This document shows positions 1-8,478 of a DNA stretch of 64,000 nucleotides, piece by piece. Origin of the DNA: Actinomycetes bacterium (GTDB lineage Bacteria; Actinomycetota; Coriobacteriia; WRKU01; WQUG01). Under the pieces are notes generated by a model. That model was not told where the DNA came from. It saw nothing but the letters and a program-made list of their open reading frames with translations, and made no database searches. The stretch spans positions 37,771 through 101,770 of the forward strand of contig JAISUC010000008.1 of the NCBI GenBank assembly GCA_031272275.1. The letters run 5' to 3'. Position numbers and translations under genes: made by a program. Position 1 is the stretch's first letter. The number at the start of each line of letters is the position of its first letter.

Positions 1-2
1 GC

Positions 3-1082
3 AAAGACTACGGCGGACCCGGCAGCTGGCCTGTGGGAACCGGTCCCTATAAGGTGTCAGCGTGGTCACCCGGCAGCGAGATCGTGCTGGAATACAACGA
101 CAACTATTGGAATAAAGCGGCTGACGGCGAACCCGACATCAAAACGGTCGAGTTCCAGATCATCACCGAGGACGCCACGCGCATCATGGCAATCACTTCC
201 GGGCAAATCGACCTGAACACGGTGACACCGGTCGACCTGCTGCCGGATGTCGAGAAAAGCGAGAACGTCAACTATTACATGATTCCGTCGGGCGGTATGC
301 AGACCATCACCTTTAACTGCCTGAAGGCGCCGTTTGATGACGCGAATATTCGCCGGGCGATTGCGTGCGCCATCGACATCGAGCCGATTCAGCAATCGAT
401 TGTCGGCGAATGGGGAGACCCCACGAACTATCTGCTGGTGCCCGAGCAGCTGTTCACCATCGACAAGCAGGCGTGGTTGGATTACCAGTCGAACGCAAAG
501 GTCTTTAAGTACAACCTGGACGAAGCCAAATCCTATCTGGCGAAGTCGAGCAAACCCGACGGCTTTGAATGCGAGCTGTTGGTGGGTGGCAACGCGACCG
601 AGAACTCCTTTGCGCTGGCGGTCCAGCAGGCCTTGAAAGAGCTCAACATCACGGTGAACATCAAAAAGGTATCGAACGACGAGCTGAACTCGACCCAGTT
701 CGGCACCGGTATCACAGACGGCGTGCGCCCGTACGAAATGGCGATATTCGAATGGAACCCGGACTTCCCCGATCCTTCGGCCGACCTGACGCCGATGCTG
801 ATGTCCAACGGTACCGGCGAGGGCGGATCCAACTTCGCCGCGTTCAAGGACAAGACCGTCGACGCCAAACTGAACGAACAGGCGGCCAGCGCAGACGACG
901 CAGAACGCACCAAACTGATGCAGGAAGCTCTGGATATCGTGAATGATCAGGTGCCCTATTACGTCTGGACGCACCACAAGGTCATCATCACCGCCAACAA
1001 GCGCATCACCGCAGGCATCAGCGATTTGACCGCATCGTATTTCTGGCACACGTTCATCAAGAACGTCAAGGTCAGCGAGTAA
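3..1082 (+). CDS. ABC transporter substrate-binding protein, family 5 (peptide/nickel type), 5' truncated
   Basis: This is the C-terminal 359 residues of an extracytoplasmic solute-binding protein that captures peptides or similar ligands for an ABC importer. The reading frame is open from the first complete codon of the window, so the real start and signal peptide lie upstream. An internal ATG at 33 is not the start. Family features seen are the GTGPYKV block near the visible N-terminus, the long-range WNPDFPDPSADLTPML segment, and the closing PYYVWTHHKVIITANKR stretch typical of SBP_bac_5 C-terminal lobes. A full member is usually 500-600 residues, so about 150-250 residues are missing. Ligand cannot be told from this fragment. 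The permease and ATPase genes are not downstream; they may lie upstream. Confidence 0.9.
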   Translation, partial: KDYGGPGSWPVGTGPYKVSAWSPGSEIVLEYNDNYWNKAADGEPDIKTVEFQIITEDATRIMAITSGQIDLNTVTPVDLLPDVEKSENVNYYMIPSGGMQTITFNCLKAPFDDANIRRAIACAIDIEPIQQSIVGEWGDPTNYLLVPEQLFTIDKQAWLDYQSNAKVFKYNLDEAKSYLAKSSKPDGFECELLVGGNATENSFALAVQQALKELNITVNIKKVSNDELNSTQFGTGITDGVRPYEMAIFEWNPDFPDPSADLTPMLMSNGTGEGGSNFAAFKDKTVDAKLNEQAASADDAERTKLMQEALDIVNDQVPYYVWTHHKVIITANKRITAGISDLTASYFWHTFIKNVKVSE

Positions 1083-1113
1083 CAACCGACACCGACAGCA
1101 ACGGACCTGCGGG

Positions 1114-2079
1114 ATGGTGACCCATTACACGGAATACCTGCAGCCGGCACCCTGCCTGGCAGACATCCCGCAGCCCGCTGCCGTCGACGGCTACGTCGAA
1201 TGGCGGGCGGGACGCACCTGGTATCAACGAGTTGGGGGAGCAGCCACGCGCGCGGACACGAACCGTGAGCGACATTTGCTCCCCCTGCTCGCCTTGCATG
1301 GGGGACCCGGTGCCACCCACTGGAATCTGATTACCTTAAATGGGTTGGCTGCGGCAACGGGTCGCGAGGTCATTTACTACGATCAAATCGGCTGCGGGGC
1401 ATCGGCGATTGCGCCCGGTCAGTCGTCGCCCGAATGGTCGGTCGAGTTGTTCGTCGAGGAACTGTGCGCCGTGCGCGAACAGCTGGGTTTGGACCGGCTG
1501 CACCTGTTCGGGCACAGCTGGGGCGGGATGCTGGCGCAGGAATATGCGCTGACGCAGCCGTCGGGCGTGGCGTCGTTGACGCTGGCGTCGTCGTTTGCCG
1601 CGATGGAGATGTGGCTGACGGAGGCCTGGCGGCTGCTGGCGCTTTGTCCGGACTGGGTGCAGGAAGCCATAATCGACAGCACGCGCACGCACCGGTATGA
1701 CACGGACGCCTATATCGCCGCAACGGACGAATACTATCGGCGTTACGCCTGTGCCTATGTGGACGAGGCGCCGGATTTTCTGCAGGCGGCATTCGACAAC
1801 TATGGGCAGGTGCTGACCACGATGTGGGGGCACGACGAGTTCGCAGTGACCGGTGTCCTGCGCGATTGGGATGTGCGCGAGCGCCTGGGAGAAATCATCA
1901 TCCCGACGCTGATAACCAGCGGGGTCGCCGACGAATGTACGCCCTGGATGCAAAAGGTGATGGCAGACCGTATCCCGAACGCCCGCTGGGAGCTGCTACA
2001 GGGCACGCATTCCGTGCACATCGAACAGCGCGACCGCTACAACCGTCTGCTGGCGGAGTTTCTGCAGCAACACGACTGA
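1114..2079 (+). CDS. Alpha/beta hydrolase, proline iminopeptidase-like (S33)
   Basis: The 321-residue cytosolic alpha/beta-hydrolase shows the oxyanion-hole motif HGGPGATHW (about residues 62-70), the nucleophile elbow GHSWGGML with Ser135, an acidic residue in GVADECTPW and a C-terminal His in GTHSVHIEQ. The HGGPG plus GHSWGG pair is typical of proline iminopeptidases and the tricorn-interacting-factor F1 group, which cleave N-terminal residues from short peptides. It follows a peptide-binding protein by 31 bases, so peptide use is plausible. The ATG at 1114 has only a weak ribosome-binding site. A GTG directly after it is an alternative start. Confidence 0.85.
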   Translation: MVTHYTEYLQPAPCLADIPQPAAVDGYVEWRAGRTWYQRVGGAATRADTNRERHLLPLLALHGGPGATHWNLITLNGLAAATGREVIYYDQIGCGASAIAPGQSSPEWSVELFVEELCAVREQLGLDRLHLFGHSWGGMLAQEYALTQPSGVASLTLASSFAAMEMWLTEAWRLLALCPDWVQEAIIDSTRTHRYDTDAYIAATDEYYRRYACAYVDEAPDFLQAAFDNYGQVLTTMWGHDEFAVTGVLRDWDVRERLGEIIIPTLITSGVADECTPWMQKVMADRIPNARWELLQGTHSVHIEQRDRYNRLLAEFLQQHD

Positions 2080-2152
2080 GCGACAGGTGTGCCCAACGGG
2101 CGCTGGCGTCTGCACCGGCGTGCGTATCAAACGGCGGAAGCTGCGTCTATGC

Positions 2153-2662
2153 CTACAGGCGGTGTTCGATGGTGATTTCGTCGATGGTTTCGCCTTTGAT
2201 GGACTTCAGTATCAGGCGATAATCATCTTTCAGCAGCTGGCTTTTGAAACCCTCTTCCGGCGTCCAGCCGGCTGTGCGTGCAGCCGAAACTCCGTCCGGG
2301 ACAGACTCCCCCACCGTTATTCCCCCGAAATCATAGGCGTCGGTCTGCATGGTGACACGCCGCACCGTACCCCGGTCGTTGTCAAAACCGATTGTCAACC
2401 CTGCGTCCGGATACAGCAGCTCGTAGCCCGACACACAGGGAACCGGATCTGCGGCGCCCAGCTTGTCTTGGACGGCGGCCTGTTTCATCCCCAGCGTGAT
2501 GCCGCCGGCGTTCAGTTGGGCGTTGATGTCGGCGTGTCGGTCCGCGCTGCACGCGCCGGCAATCAGCAGCAATCCCAGCCCCAGCCCCAGCCCCAGCCCC
2601 AGCGCGATCGTCGTGATCAGGACCGGTAGGATCCGGCGGATATGGTGTTGTCCCGTGCACAT
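2153..2662 (-). CDS. Small lipoprotein of unknown function with hexanucleotide-repeat signal peptide
   Basis: This 169-residue protein has a signal peptide ending in a lipobox (LIAGAC), so it is probably membrane-anchored by a lipidated Cys. The hydrophobic core of the signal is built from five tandem hexamers (CCCAGC on the plus strand, 2574-2603) that encode alternating Gly-Leu. The mature part (ITLGMKQAAVQDKLGAADPV..., GGITVGESVPDGV) resembles small lipoproteins in which repeated 'G-x-T-x-G-x-s' units occur, but I recognise no family. The start has no Shine-Dalgarno. A TATCAT hexamer ends 7 bases upstream of the ATG, suggesting a leaderless transcript. A near-copy of the 15-base dispersed repeat lies in frame and encodes ESVPD. 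Confidence 0.7.
   Translation of the reverse strand: MCTGQHHIRRILPVLITTIALGLGLGLGLGLLLIAGACSADRHADINAQLNAGGITLGMKQAAVQDKLGAADPVPCVSGYELLYPDAGLTIGFDNDRGTVRRVTMQTDAYDFGGITVGESVPDGVSAARTAGWTPEEGFKSQLLKDDYRLILKSIKGETIDEITIEHRL
2574..2603. repeat. Five tandem CCCAGC hexamers
   Basis: Five perfect copies of a 6-bp unit lie inside the signal-peptide coding region of the minus-strand lipoprotein. Gain or loss of units keeps the frame and only changes the length of the Gly-Leu hydrophobic core. Confidence 0.95.
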
Positions 2663-2759
2663 AGACAGTATGATACACTATCCGTGTCGGTGATAGTTGC
2701 GATAAGATATGACTATCACAGGGAAGCGTGTGCGGACACCATTACAGAAAGGGAGAGCC

Positions 2760-3293
2760 ATGAAGAAAATGCTGTATGTCGGGTTGGTGTTGGCGCTGGT
2801 CGTGGCGTGTTTTGCCGTCATCGGATGTTCGGAGAAAAAGGAAGGCACCGGCGTTTCGACGGCGACCGGGACCGCAAAGGACGGTAACGAGGTCGCCATC
2901 GAAAAGGCGGCCATCGACCTGGTCACCAACACCGCAGCCGGCGGGTATCAGCTGGTCAACACTGAGACCCTGAAACAGTGGGTCGATGCGGCCGAACCGA
3001 TGACGGTGATCGACACCATGCCCGCCGACTCGTTTGCCAAGGGGCACATCCCGGGCTCGGTCAACGCGGAGCTGCCCAAAGAGGGCGAGGCCACACAGGA
3101 ACAGTTGGACGCGTTCGCGGCGCTGTTGCCGGCTGACAAGGCGGCCAAGGTGGTCGTCTATTGCGGATTCACCCAGTGTCCGCGCAGCAACATCGGGGCG
3201 AGCTACGCGGTCGCTCAGGGCTGGACGAACGTGTATCGCTATCCCGGCGGTATCGTCGCCTGGACGGATGCGGGCTACCCCACCGAACAGTAA
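2760..3293 (+). CDS. Rhodanese-domain lipoprotein
   Basis: This is a secreted single-domain rhodanese of 177 residues. The start at 2760 is chosen because AAAGGGAG precedes it and the protein then opens with MKKMLYVGLVLALVV and a lipobox (AVIGC). A longer in-frame ATG at 2709 would bury the signal. Residues ~60-170 carry the rhodanese fold: a VIDT.PADSFAKGHIPGSVNAEL segment, then the active-site loop YCGFTQC, then YPGGIVAWTDAGYP. The first Cys of the loop would carry persulfide sulfur. Extracytoplasmic rhodaneses are often linked to sulfur-compound respiration or redox, but no partner gene adjoins it. Divergent from the upstream lipoprotein, sharing a ~97-base intergenic region. Confidence 0.88.
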   Translation: MKKMLYVGLVLALVVACFAVIGCSEKKEGTGVSTATGTAKDGNEVAIEKAAIDLVTNTAAGGYQLVNTETLKQWVDAAEPMTVIDTMPADSFAKGHIPGSVNAELPKEGEATQEQLDAFAALLPADKAAKVVVYCGFTQCPRSNIGASYAVAQGWTNVYRYPGGIVAWTDAGYPTEQ

Positions 3294-3314
3294 CGCCCCC
3301 ACCCACGTCATTGA

Positions 3315-3372
3315 TCCACCGAGGCGGGCAGCAATGCCCGCCTCGATACGTGTGTTCGGAACGTACTCCCCC
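3315..3372 (+). repeat. Composite repeat: GC-rich hairpin plus 15-mer variant
   Basis: A palindrome (GAGGCGGGCA...TGCCCGCCTC) is followed by CGATACGT, then GGAACGTACTCCCCC, one base from the dispersed 15-mer. The same hairpin/CGATACGT/15-mer order recurs at 6256-6307. It sits between the rhodanese stop codon and the CDF gene. Confidence 0.75.
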
Positions 3373-3392
3373 TGTGTTAGCATTACTGGACG

Positions 3393-4316
3393 ATGACTCG
3401 GCATGACACCCGTATACGCACCATCCGGCTGGCCGCCGTCGTTGCCCTGGTGGGTAACCTGTTTCTGGCTGTGCTCAAGGTCGCGTTCGGCGCGATTGCG
3501 GGCAGTGCCGCGCTGATAGGCGACGGCATCGATTCGTCGGCCGACGTGCTGATATCCCTGATTACGCTGGTGGTGGTGCGCATCATCGAACGTCCCCCCG
3601 ACAAAGATCACCCCTGGGGGCACGGCCGCGCCGAAACCATTGCGGTCACCGCGCTGTCGTTTGTGCTGTTCTTTGCCGGCGCACAGTTGATCTTTCGCTC
3701 GGTCGCCAACCTGTTCAGCGGTGTCGTGCCCGAAATTCCGGGGCGCCTGGCGCTGGTGGCGACCGTGGTCTCGATTGTCGGGAAAATCCTGCTGGCGCTC
3801 AGCCAGTACGTGCTGGGACGCCGCGCCGAGTCGGCGATGGTGACGGCGAACGCGAAAAATATGGCGGGTGACGTGCTGATATCGCTGGGAGTATTGGCGG
3901 GATTGGTCCTGTCGTTTTGGACCGGTTCGGGGCGCGCCGACGTAATCATTGCCGTGCTGGTGGGCGTTTGGGTGATAAAGACCGCCATCGGTATTTTTCG
4001 TGACGCCAACTCCGAGCTGATGGACGGGGGAGCGGGCACGGCGCAGTATCAGGCGATATTCGATGCGGTCAACTCGGTCCCCGGCGCAGGCAACCCGCAC
4101 CGCACCCGGATTCGGCGCATCGGCGGCTTTTGGGATATCGACACCGATATCGAGGTCGACCCGGACCTGACCGTGCAGGACGCCCACGTGATTGCGTCCC
4201 GGGTCGAGGACGCCATCAAACAGCGGTTGGACAACGTGTTCGACATCGTGATTCACGTCGAGCCTCATAACGACCCCGCCGCCGAAGGCTACGGCCTGTC
4301 CGAAAAAGAATTATAA
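3393..4316 (+). CDS. Cation diffusion facilitator family transporter
   Basis: The 307-residue inner-membrane proton/metal antiporter exports divalent metal. It has about six transmembrane segments (residues ~12-190) and a cytoplasmic C-terminal domain (~200-300, containing GNPHRTRIRRIGGFWDIDTDIEVDPDLTV). The transport site is visible as D-S-S-A-D in TM2 (GDGIDSSADVLISL) and N-M-A-G-D in TM5 (AKNMAGDVLISLG). The DHPWGHGRAE loop follows TM2. Zinc transporters normally have HxxxD in TM2 or TM5. An Asp/Asn-only site as here is closer to Mn(II)- or Fe(II)-type members, so manganese or iron is more likely than zinc; that is inference. No clear Shine-Dalgarno precedes the ATG. Confidence 0.9.
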   Translation: MTRHDTRIRTIRLAAVVALVGNLFLAVLKVAFGAIAGSAALIGDGIDSSADVLISLITLVVVRIIERPPDKDHPWGHGRAETIAVTALSFVLFFAGAQLIFRSVANLFSGVVPEIPGRLALVATVVSIVGKILLALSQYVLGRRAESAMVTANAKNMAGDVLISLGVLAGLVLSFWTGSGRADVIIAVLVGVWVIKTAIGIFRDANSELMDGGAGTAQYQAIFDAVNSVPGAGNPHRTRIRRIGGFWDIDTDIEVDPDLTVQDAHVIASRVEDAIKQRLDNVFDIVIHVEPHNDPAAEGYGLSEKEL

Positions 4317-4332
4317 ATGGGCTTCGATGGCG

Positions 4333-4396
4333 TTGACTGCCCGTACTTAGTAAAGTACGGGCAGTCAACTGCCCGAAATCGCCAAAGTACGGGCAG
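4333..4396 (+). repeat. 16-bp-arm perfect inverted repeat with a third overlapping arm
   Basis: TTGACTGCCCGTACTT (4333-4348) and its exact complement (4353-4368) enclose four bases. A 13-base copy of the second arm (AAAGTACGGGCAG) recurs at 4384-4396, so the first arm could pair with either. There is no T tract. It lies between the CDF stop codon and the purE promoter. Confidence 0.85.
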
Positions 4397-4467
4397 CCGG
4401 CCCGATAAGGTCGGAACCGGTGCAAGAACAGATAAGAACATATGGCGGGCAACGGGGTTTTCGTCAG

Positions 4468-4473
4468 TATAAT
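4468..4473 (+). promoter_or_regulatory. Putative -10 box for purE
   Basis: A perfect TATAAT immediately abuts a 15-mer repeat copy (4474-4488). No good -35 hexamer is seen at 16-18 bases. The purE start codon is 117 bases downstream, leaving a leader of roughly 110 bases. I see no purine-riboswitch-like core in it. Confidence 0.45.
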
Positions 4474-4488
4474 GGGGGAGTGCGTCCC
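4474..4488 (-). repeat. Dispersed 15-mer, exact copy (reverse)
   Basis: GGGGGAGTGCGTCCC at the expected transcription start of purE, directly after its TATAAT box. Confidence 0.9.
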
Positions 4489-4590
4489 GGCGTCGGCTTT
4501 TTATGGACCGGCGGCGGTGCAGGACGCGCGGTGAGAAATAATGAGTAAGGGACACGGCAGCGCGATATTTGCGGAAAGCGGGGATTCACT

Positions 4591-5052
4591 ATGACGGACA
4601 CACGGCCGCTGGTCGGCATCATTATGGGATCGCAATCGGACGCAGCGGTCATGGCGGACTGCGAGGAACAATTGCGCACCTTGGGCGTGCCGTTCGAAAC
4701 GGTCGTCGCCAGTGCGCACCGCAGTCCCGCGCGCGTGCATGAATGGGCGTCCGGTGCCGCGGACCGCGGAATTGCGGTGATCATCGCCGCCGCCGGCAAA
4801 GCGGCGCACCTGGGCGGTGTGGTTGCGGCATATACGCCGTTGCCGGTCATCACGGTGCCCATGAAAACCGGCGACCTGGGCGGACTGGACAGTTTGCTCT
4901 CGATGGTGCAGATGCCGACCGGGGTGCCGGTCGCCTGCGTCGCGATCAACGGCGCGAAAAATGCCGCCATCCTGGCCACGCAAATTCTGGGGACCGCGCA
5001 TCCCGAATATCGTGACGCGATCCGCGACCTGAAAGCGGACATGGCACAGTAG
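4591..5052 (+). CDS. purE: 5-(carboxyamino)imidazole ribonucleotide mutase
   Basis: PurE (153 residues) interconverts N5-CAIR and CAIR in the middle of purine biosynthesis. Class I hallmarks are GSQSDAAVM near the N-terminus (phosphate loop), SAHRSPARVHEWA, the AAGKAAHLGGVVAA segment that contacts the substrate, and DSLLSMVQMPTGVPVACVAING. The small length and the HLGG-type loop fit the mutase used with PurK rather than the animal-type carboxylase, but purK is not in the window. The rest of the pathway is 6 kb downstream, so purE has its own promoter region here. The ATG is preceded by GGGGATT, a modest ribosome-binding site. Confidence 0.95.
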   Translation: MTDTRPLVGIIMGSQSDAAVMADCEEQLRTLGVPFETVVASAHRSPARVHEWASGAADRGIAVIIAAAGKAAHLGGVVAAYTPLPVITVPMKTGDLGGLDSLLSMVQMPTGVPVACVAINGAKNAAILATQILGTAHPEYRDAIRDLKADMAQ

Positions 5053-5082
5053 CGCCGGCGCCGCAGTCAACCGGTAGACGCG

Positions 5083-5097
5083 GGGACGCACTCCCCC
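5083..5097 (+). repeat. Dispersed 15-mer, exact copy
   Basis: GGGACGCACTCCCCC lies 30 bases after the purE stop codon, in the purE-NAT spacer. A TACAAT hexamer at 5163-5168, likely the -10 of the NAT gene, follows 65 bases later. Confidence 0.9.
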
Positions 5098-5210
5098 GCA
5101 TTTGTGTATTTGCGCAGTGGTGCGAAATGTGGCGAATGTGAGTTGTCGCGCCTGAAACCCAGTACAATGGAAATGATGGACAAACCGGCTCGCTGAATGG
5201 GAGGAAGACT

Positions 5211-5990
5211 ATGCGAGACAGTGAATTTCAGGCGTATTGTGACCGTATCAATTATGTCGGACCGCGCGACGTCAGTTTGGAAACTTTGGAGGGGCTGCAT
5301 ACCGCGCATACCTTTAACGTTCCCTTCGAGAATCTGGACGTGTCGTGTGGGCGCTCGATTCTGCTGGATCCCGAAACCCTGTATGCAAAGCTGGTCCTGC
5401 GCCGGCGTGGCGGCTATTGTTTCGAGATGAACGGCTGGTTCGCGCTGGTGCTGGAGCACTTGGGCTTTCAGGTGACCAGCCATCTGGCGCGCCGTTCGTT
5501 GGGCGGCGGCGACTATTACGCGGCGCTGCACCAGGTGCTGGTCGTGACCATCGAGGGCACGCGTTATCTGGCGGATGTCGGTTACGGCGTCGAGGGGATT
5601 TCCGCGCCGCTGCCGATTGACGTGGACACCGAATACATGCAGTTCGTGAACCGCTATCGCTTTGATTGGGACGATCGTTTCGGGCACGTGCTGGAGCGCA
5701 AAACCGATGACGGCTGGGTCGGGATGTATGCGTTCCCGCAGGACCCGTGTCTGCCGATTGATATCGATGTGGTCAACTATTACACTTCGACCAATCCGGC
5801 TTCGTTTTTCCTGAAGGGCAGGTTCTGCACGATTCCGACGCCTACGGGTCGCATCACACTGACCGAGGACGTGTTCAAAATCGTCGAAAACGGTCAGCTG
5901 ACCGAACGCGAGGTGGAAGGCGAGGACGATTTCCGCAACCTGGCGCAGCAGTATTTCCGGCTGGACGTTGCACAAATACAGCAGGGCTAA
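5211..5990 (+). CDS. Arylamine N-acetyltransferase
   Basis: This 259-residue cytosolic enzyme transfers an acyl group from acyl-CoA to arylamines and hydrazines by a Cys-His-Asp triad. The triad is visible: Cys70 in RRRGGYCFEMNG, His107 in YAALHQVLVV, Asp122 in YLADVGYGV. The N-terminal helical part has the usual NVPFENLDV block. Length matches bacterial NATs (about 260-280). GGGAGG at 5198-5203 fixes the ATG at 5211. It is a single-gene unit: a TACAAT -10 candidate lies upstream and a 15-mer copy starts two bases after its stop codon. Confidence 0.94.
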   Translation: MRDSEFQAYCDRINYVGPRDVSLETLEGLHTAHTFNVPFENLDVSCGRSILLDPETLYAKLVLRRRGGYCFEMNGWFALVLEHLGFQVTSHLARRSLGGGDYYAALHQVLVVTIEGTRYLADVGYGVEGISAPLPIDVDTEYMQFVNRYRFDWDDRFGHVLERKTDDGWVGMYAFPQDPCLPIDIDVVNYYTSTNPASFFLKGRFCTIPTPTGRITLTEDVFKIVENGQLTEREVEGEDDFRNLAQQYFRLDVAQIQQG

Positions 5991-5992
5991 CA

Positions 5993-6007
5993 GGGGGAGT
6001 ACGTCCC
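5993..6007 (-). repeat. Dispersed 15-mer, exact copy (reverse)
   Basis: GGGGGAGTACGTCCC starts two bases after the NAT stop codon. Confidence 0.9.
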
Positions 6008-6292
6008 GCCGACGTGCGTAACCGGCAAATCGCTTGCCCGTGCGAGCGGCGTGGGCACCCGCCCCGTCCAATGCCCCGTGGCGAAAAGCACGCCACGGGA
6101 TCTGTCGTGTGGCGACTGTCGTCGCCACTGGATTGCCACGGTCGCAAAGCCTGCTCCCTCGCAATGACAATTTGAAATTTCATACCGTCATCGCGAGCCC
6201 GCCGACGTCGCCCCACCAACGTCATTGCGAGGCGACGTAGTCGCCGCGGCAATCCACCGGGCGGGCATTTGCCCGCCCCGATACGTATGTGC

Positions 6293-6307
6293 GGGACGTA
6301 CTCCCCC
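6293..6307 (+). repeat. Dispersed 15-mer, exact copy
   Basis: GGGACGTACTCCCCC about 58 bases upstream of the dnaK -35 box, at the end of a composite hairpin element like that at 3315-3372. Confidence 0.9.
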
Positions 6308-6364
6308 CGTATGTGCGCTGAAATAAGTATTTGAATATTTTGTGAAAAAACTCACTGATAAAAC

Positions 6365-6393
6365 TTGACAATGGCGTTGATAGATTATACTAT
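6365..6393 (+). promoter_or_regulatory. Putative sigma70-type promoter of the dnaK operon
   Basis: TTGACA (6365-6370), a 17-base spacer and TACTAT (6388-6393); TATACT at 6386 is an alternative -10 with a 15-base spacer. The dnaK leader would be about 160 bases. I looked for the HspR operator HAIR (CTTGAGT-N7-ACTCAAG) and saw only loose half-site look-alikes, so repression by HspR is expected from gene content, not shown by an operator. Confidence 0.6.
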
Positions 6394-6561
6394 GCTTAAC
6401 AGCTCAGCCCCGGCAGTAGCGGATGCGGGTTCGGTGGACGTCGAATCGGCACCCGGTGCGGGGCGGCAACCGGGGGAATCCGGGGAACAGACAACAAGGA
6501 AAACGGAAACAACGGACGCGCATCGGCGCACCCGCAGGACAGAAGAGCAAAGGAGCACAAC

Positions 6562-8478
6562 ATGGGCAAAGTACTGGGAATCGATTTGGGAACCACCAAC
6601 AGCGCGATGGCGCTGATCGAGGGCGGCGAGCCGACGATCGTGATTAACGTCGAGGGCGACCGCACCACACCGTCGGTGGTTGCATTTCGCAAAGAAGGGG
6701 AGCGTCTGGTCGGAAAGCCTGCCAAGAACCAAGCCGTGACCAATCCGGTGAACACCATCGGGTCGATCAAGCGCTTCATCGGGCGCAAGTACAACGAGGT
6801 CGCAGAGGAAATCAAGACCATCAGCTATAAGGTCGTCAGCGGCAAGGGCGGTCGTGTCGAGGTTGAAATCGAGGGCAAGAACTACACCCCCGAGGAAATC
6901 AGCGCGATGATCCTGCAAAAACTGAAGGCCGACGCAGAGAAATATCTGGGCGAGAAAATCACCGAGGCCGTCATCACGGTGCCGGCGTATTTCAACGACG
7001 CACAGCGCCAGGCGACCAAGGACGCCGGAAAGATCGCCGGTTTGGATGTCAAGCGTATCGTGAACGAGCCGACGGCGGCGGCATTGGCATACGGTCTGGA
7101 CAAGGCCGGCAAGGACCAGAAGGTCCTGATTTTCGACCTGGGCGGCGGCACCTTTGACGTGTCGGTGCTGGAGCTGGGCGATAACGTCGTCGAGGTTCTG
7201 GCGACCAGCGGCGACAACCACCTGGGTGGTGACGACTGGGATAAAAAGGTCATCGACTGGCTGGCGGACAAGTTCAAGGGTGATTTCGGTATCGAGCTGC
7301 GTGACGACAAGATGGCGTTGCAGCGTCTGAAAGAGGCCGCCGAGCGCGCCAAGATGGAGCTGTCGAGCGCACAGAACTCGAACATCAACCTGCCCTTTAT
7401 CACGACCGATGCGTCCGGCCCGAAGCACTTGGACTATACGCTGTCGCGTGCCGAGTTCGAGAAACTGACGAGCGATCTGTTGGATCGCACCAAAAAGCCC
7501 GTGCAGCAGGCCATGAAAGACGCCGGCATCGGTATGGGCGAAATCGACGAGGTCATTTTGGTCGGAGGGTCGACCCGTATGCCCGCCGTGCAGGAACTGG
7601 TGAAGAAGACCACGGGCAAGGACCCGCACATGGGTGTCAACCCCGACGAGGTCGTGGCGCTGGGTGCCGCGGTCCAGGGCGGCGTGCTGTCCGGGGATTT
7701 CGGCAAGGGCGACATTCTGTTGCTGGACGTGACCCCGCTGTCGCTGGGTGTCGAGACCATGGGTGGTGTGATGACCAAGATGATCGATCGTAACACCACG
7801 ATCCCGACCCGCAAGACCGAGGTCTATTCGACCGCGGCCGACGGGCAGACCAGCGTGGAAATCCACGTGCTGCAGGGCGAGCGCGAAATGGCCGCGGCGA
7901 ACAAGACGCTGGGTCGGTTTACGCTGGCGAACATTCCGCCGGCACCGCGCGGTATTCCGCAAATCGAGGTGACCTTTGACATCGACGCAAACGGCATCGT
8001 GAACGTGTCGGCAAAGGACCGCGGAACCGGCCAAGAGCAAAAGATCACGATTACCGGCTCGACCACGCTGTCCGATAACGAGGTCGACCAGATGGTGGCC
8101 GACGCCGAGGCACACGCCGACGAGGATGCCAAGGAAAAGGCGAAGGTCGAGGCGCGCAATATTGCGGACAGCCTGATCTATCAGACCGAAAAGAGCATCA
8201 AGGACCTGGGTGACAAGGTGCCCGATGACGTCAAGACGGACGTCGAGGGCAAAGTCGCCGAGCTGAAGACCGCACTGGAGGGCGAGGACGTCGACGACAT
8301 CAAGTCCAAGACCGACGCGCTGGCACAGGCGGGCTACAAGTTGGGCGAGGTCGCTTACCAGCAAGCCCAGGCGGAAGCCGGCGACGCTGCCGGTGGCGAT
8401 AGCGCGGACGGCGCTGCCGGTACCGACGGAGACGAGGTCGTCGACGGAGACTTCGAGGTCGTGGACGGCGATGAGTAG
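6562..8478 (+). CDS. dnaK: Molecular chaperone DnaK (Hsp70)
   Basis: DnaK (638 residues) is the ATP-driven chaperone that binds unfolded hydrophobic segments, working with DnaJ and GrpE. The nucleotide-binding domain covers residues ~1-360: [13 protein letters not shown] at the N-terminus, phosphate-2 [16 protein letters not shown], and the adenosine motif [14 protein letters not shown]. The substrate-binding domain follows, with [17 protein letters not shown] at its start. The C-terminal tail is Gly/Ala/Asp rich and ends in acidic repeats ([11 protein letters not shown]). An AAAGGAG site sits 6 bases before the ATG. It is first in the dnaK-grpE-dnaJ-hspR operon. Confidence 0.98.
   Translation: MGKVLGIDLGTTNSAMALIEGGEPTIVINVEGDRTTPSVVAFRKEGERLVGKPAKNQAVTNPVNTIGSIKRFIGRKYNEVAEEIKTISYKVVSGKGGRVEVEIEGKNYTPEEISAMILQKLKADAEKYLGEKITEAVITVPAYFNDAQRQATKDAGKIAGLDVKRIVNEPTAAALAYGLDKAGKDQKVLIFDLGGGTFDVSVLELGDNVVEVLATSGDNHLGGDDWDKKVIDWLADKFKGDFGIELRDDKMALQRLKEAAERAKMELSSAQNSNINLPFITTDASGPKHLDYTLSRAEFEKLTSDLLDRTKKPVQQAMKDAGIGMGEIDEVILVGGSTRMPAVQELVKKTTGKDPHMGVNPDEVVALGAAVQGGVLSGDFGKGDILLLDVTPLSLGVETMGGVMTKMIDRNTTIPTRKTEVYSTAADGQTSVEIHVLQGEREMAAANKTLGRFTLANIPPAPRGIPQIEVTFDIDANGIVNVSAKDRGTGQEQKITITGSTTLSDNEVDQMVADAEAHADEDAKEKAKVEARNIADSLIYQTEKSIKDLGDKVPDDVKTDVEGKVAELKTALEGEDVDDIKSKTDALAQAGYKLGEVAYQQAQAEAGDAAGGDSADGAAGTDGDEVVDGDFEVVDGDE

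Larger units (their letters stand above)
5993..6307. repeat. Repeat-rich intergenic region between NAT and dnaK
   Basis: This stretch holds no gene. It begins with a reverse 15-mer copy (5993-6007) and ends with a forward copy (6293-6307). Between them are stem-loops built from CCGTGGCG/CGCCACGG (about 6077-6097) and GTGGCGAC/GTCGCCAC (about 6110-6127), an inverted GGATTGCC...GCAATGAC unit (6130-6168) and a REP-like unit GTCATTGCGAGG...GGCAATCCA (6221-6255). A GGCGGGCATTTGCCCGCC hairpin then leads into the second 15-mer. The order of several of these is repeated at 40764-40822. Confidence 0.85.

Noticed and set aside
66..1085. 339-codon minus-strand frame opposite the solute-binding protein
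   Set aside because: Shadow of a recognised family on the plus strand.
2742..4268. 508-codon minus-strand frame across the rhodanese and CDF genes
   Set aside because: It covers two well-supported plus-strand genes and their spacer; the composition is His/Arg/Gln-rich as expected of a shadow.
6308..6561. HspR operator (HAIR, CTTGAGT-N7-ACTCAAG) upstream of dnaK
   Set aside because: Only loose half-sites (ACTCA, CTTGA) in the wrong arrangement were seen.
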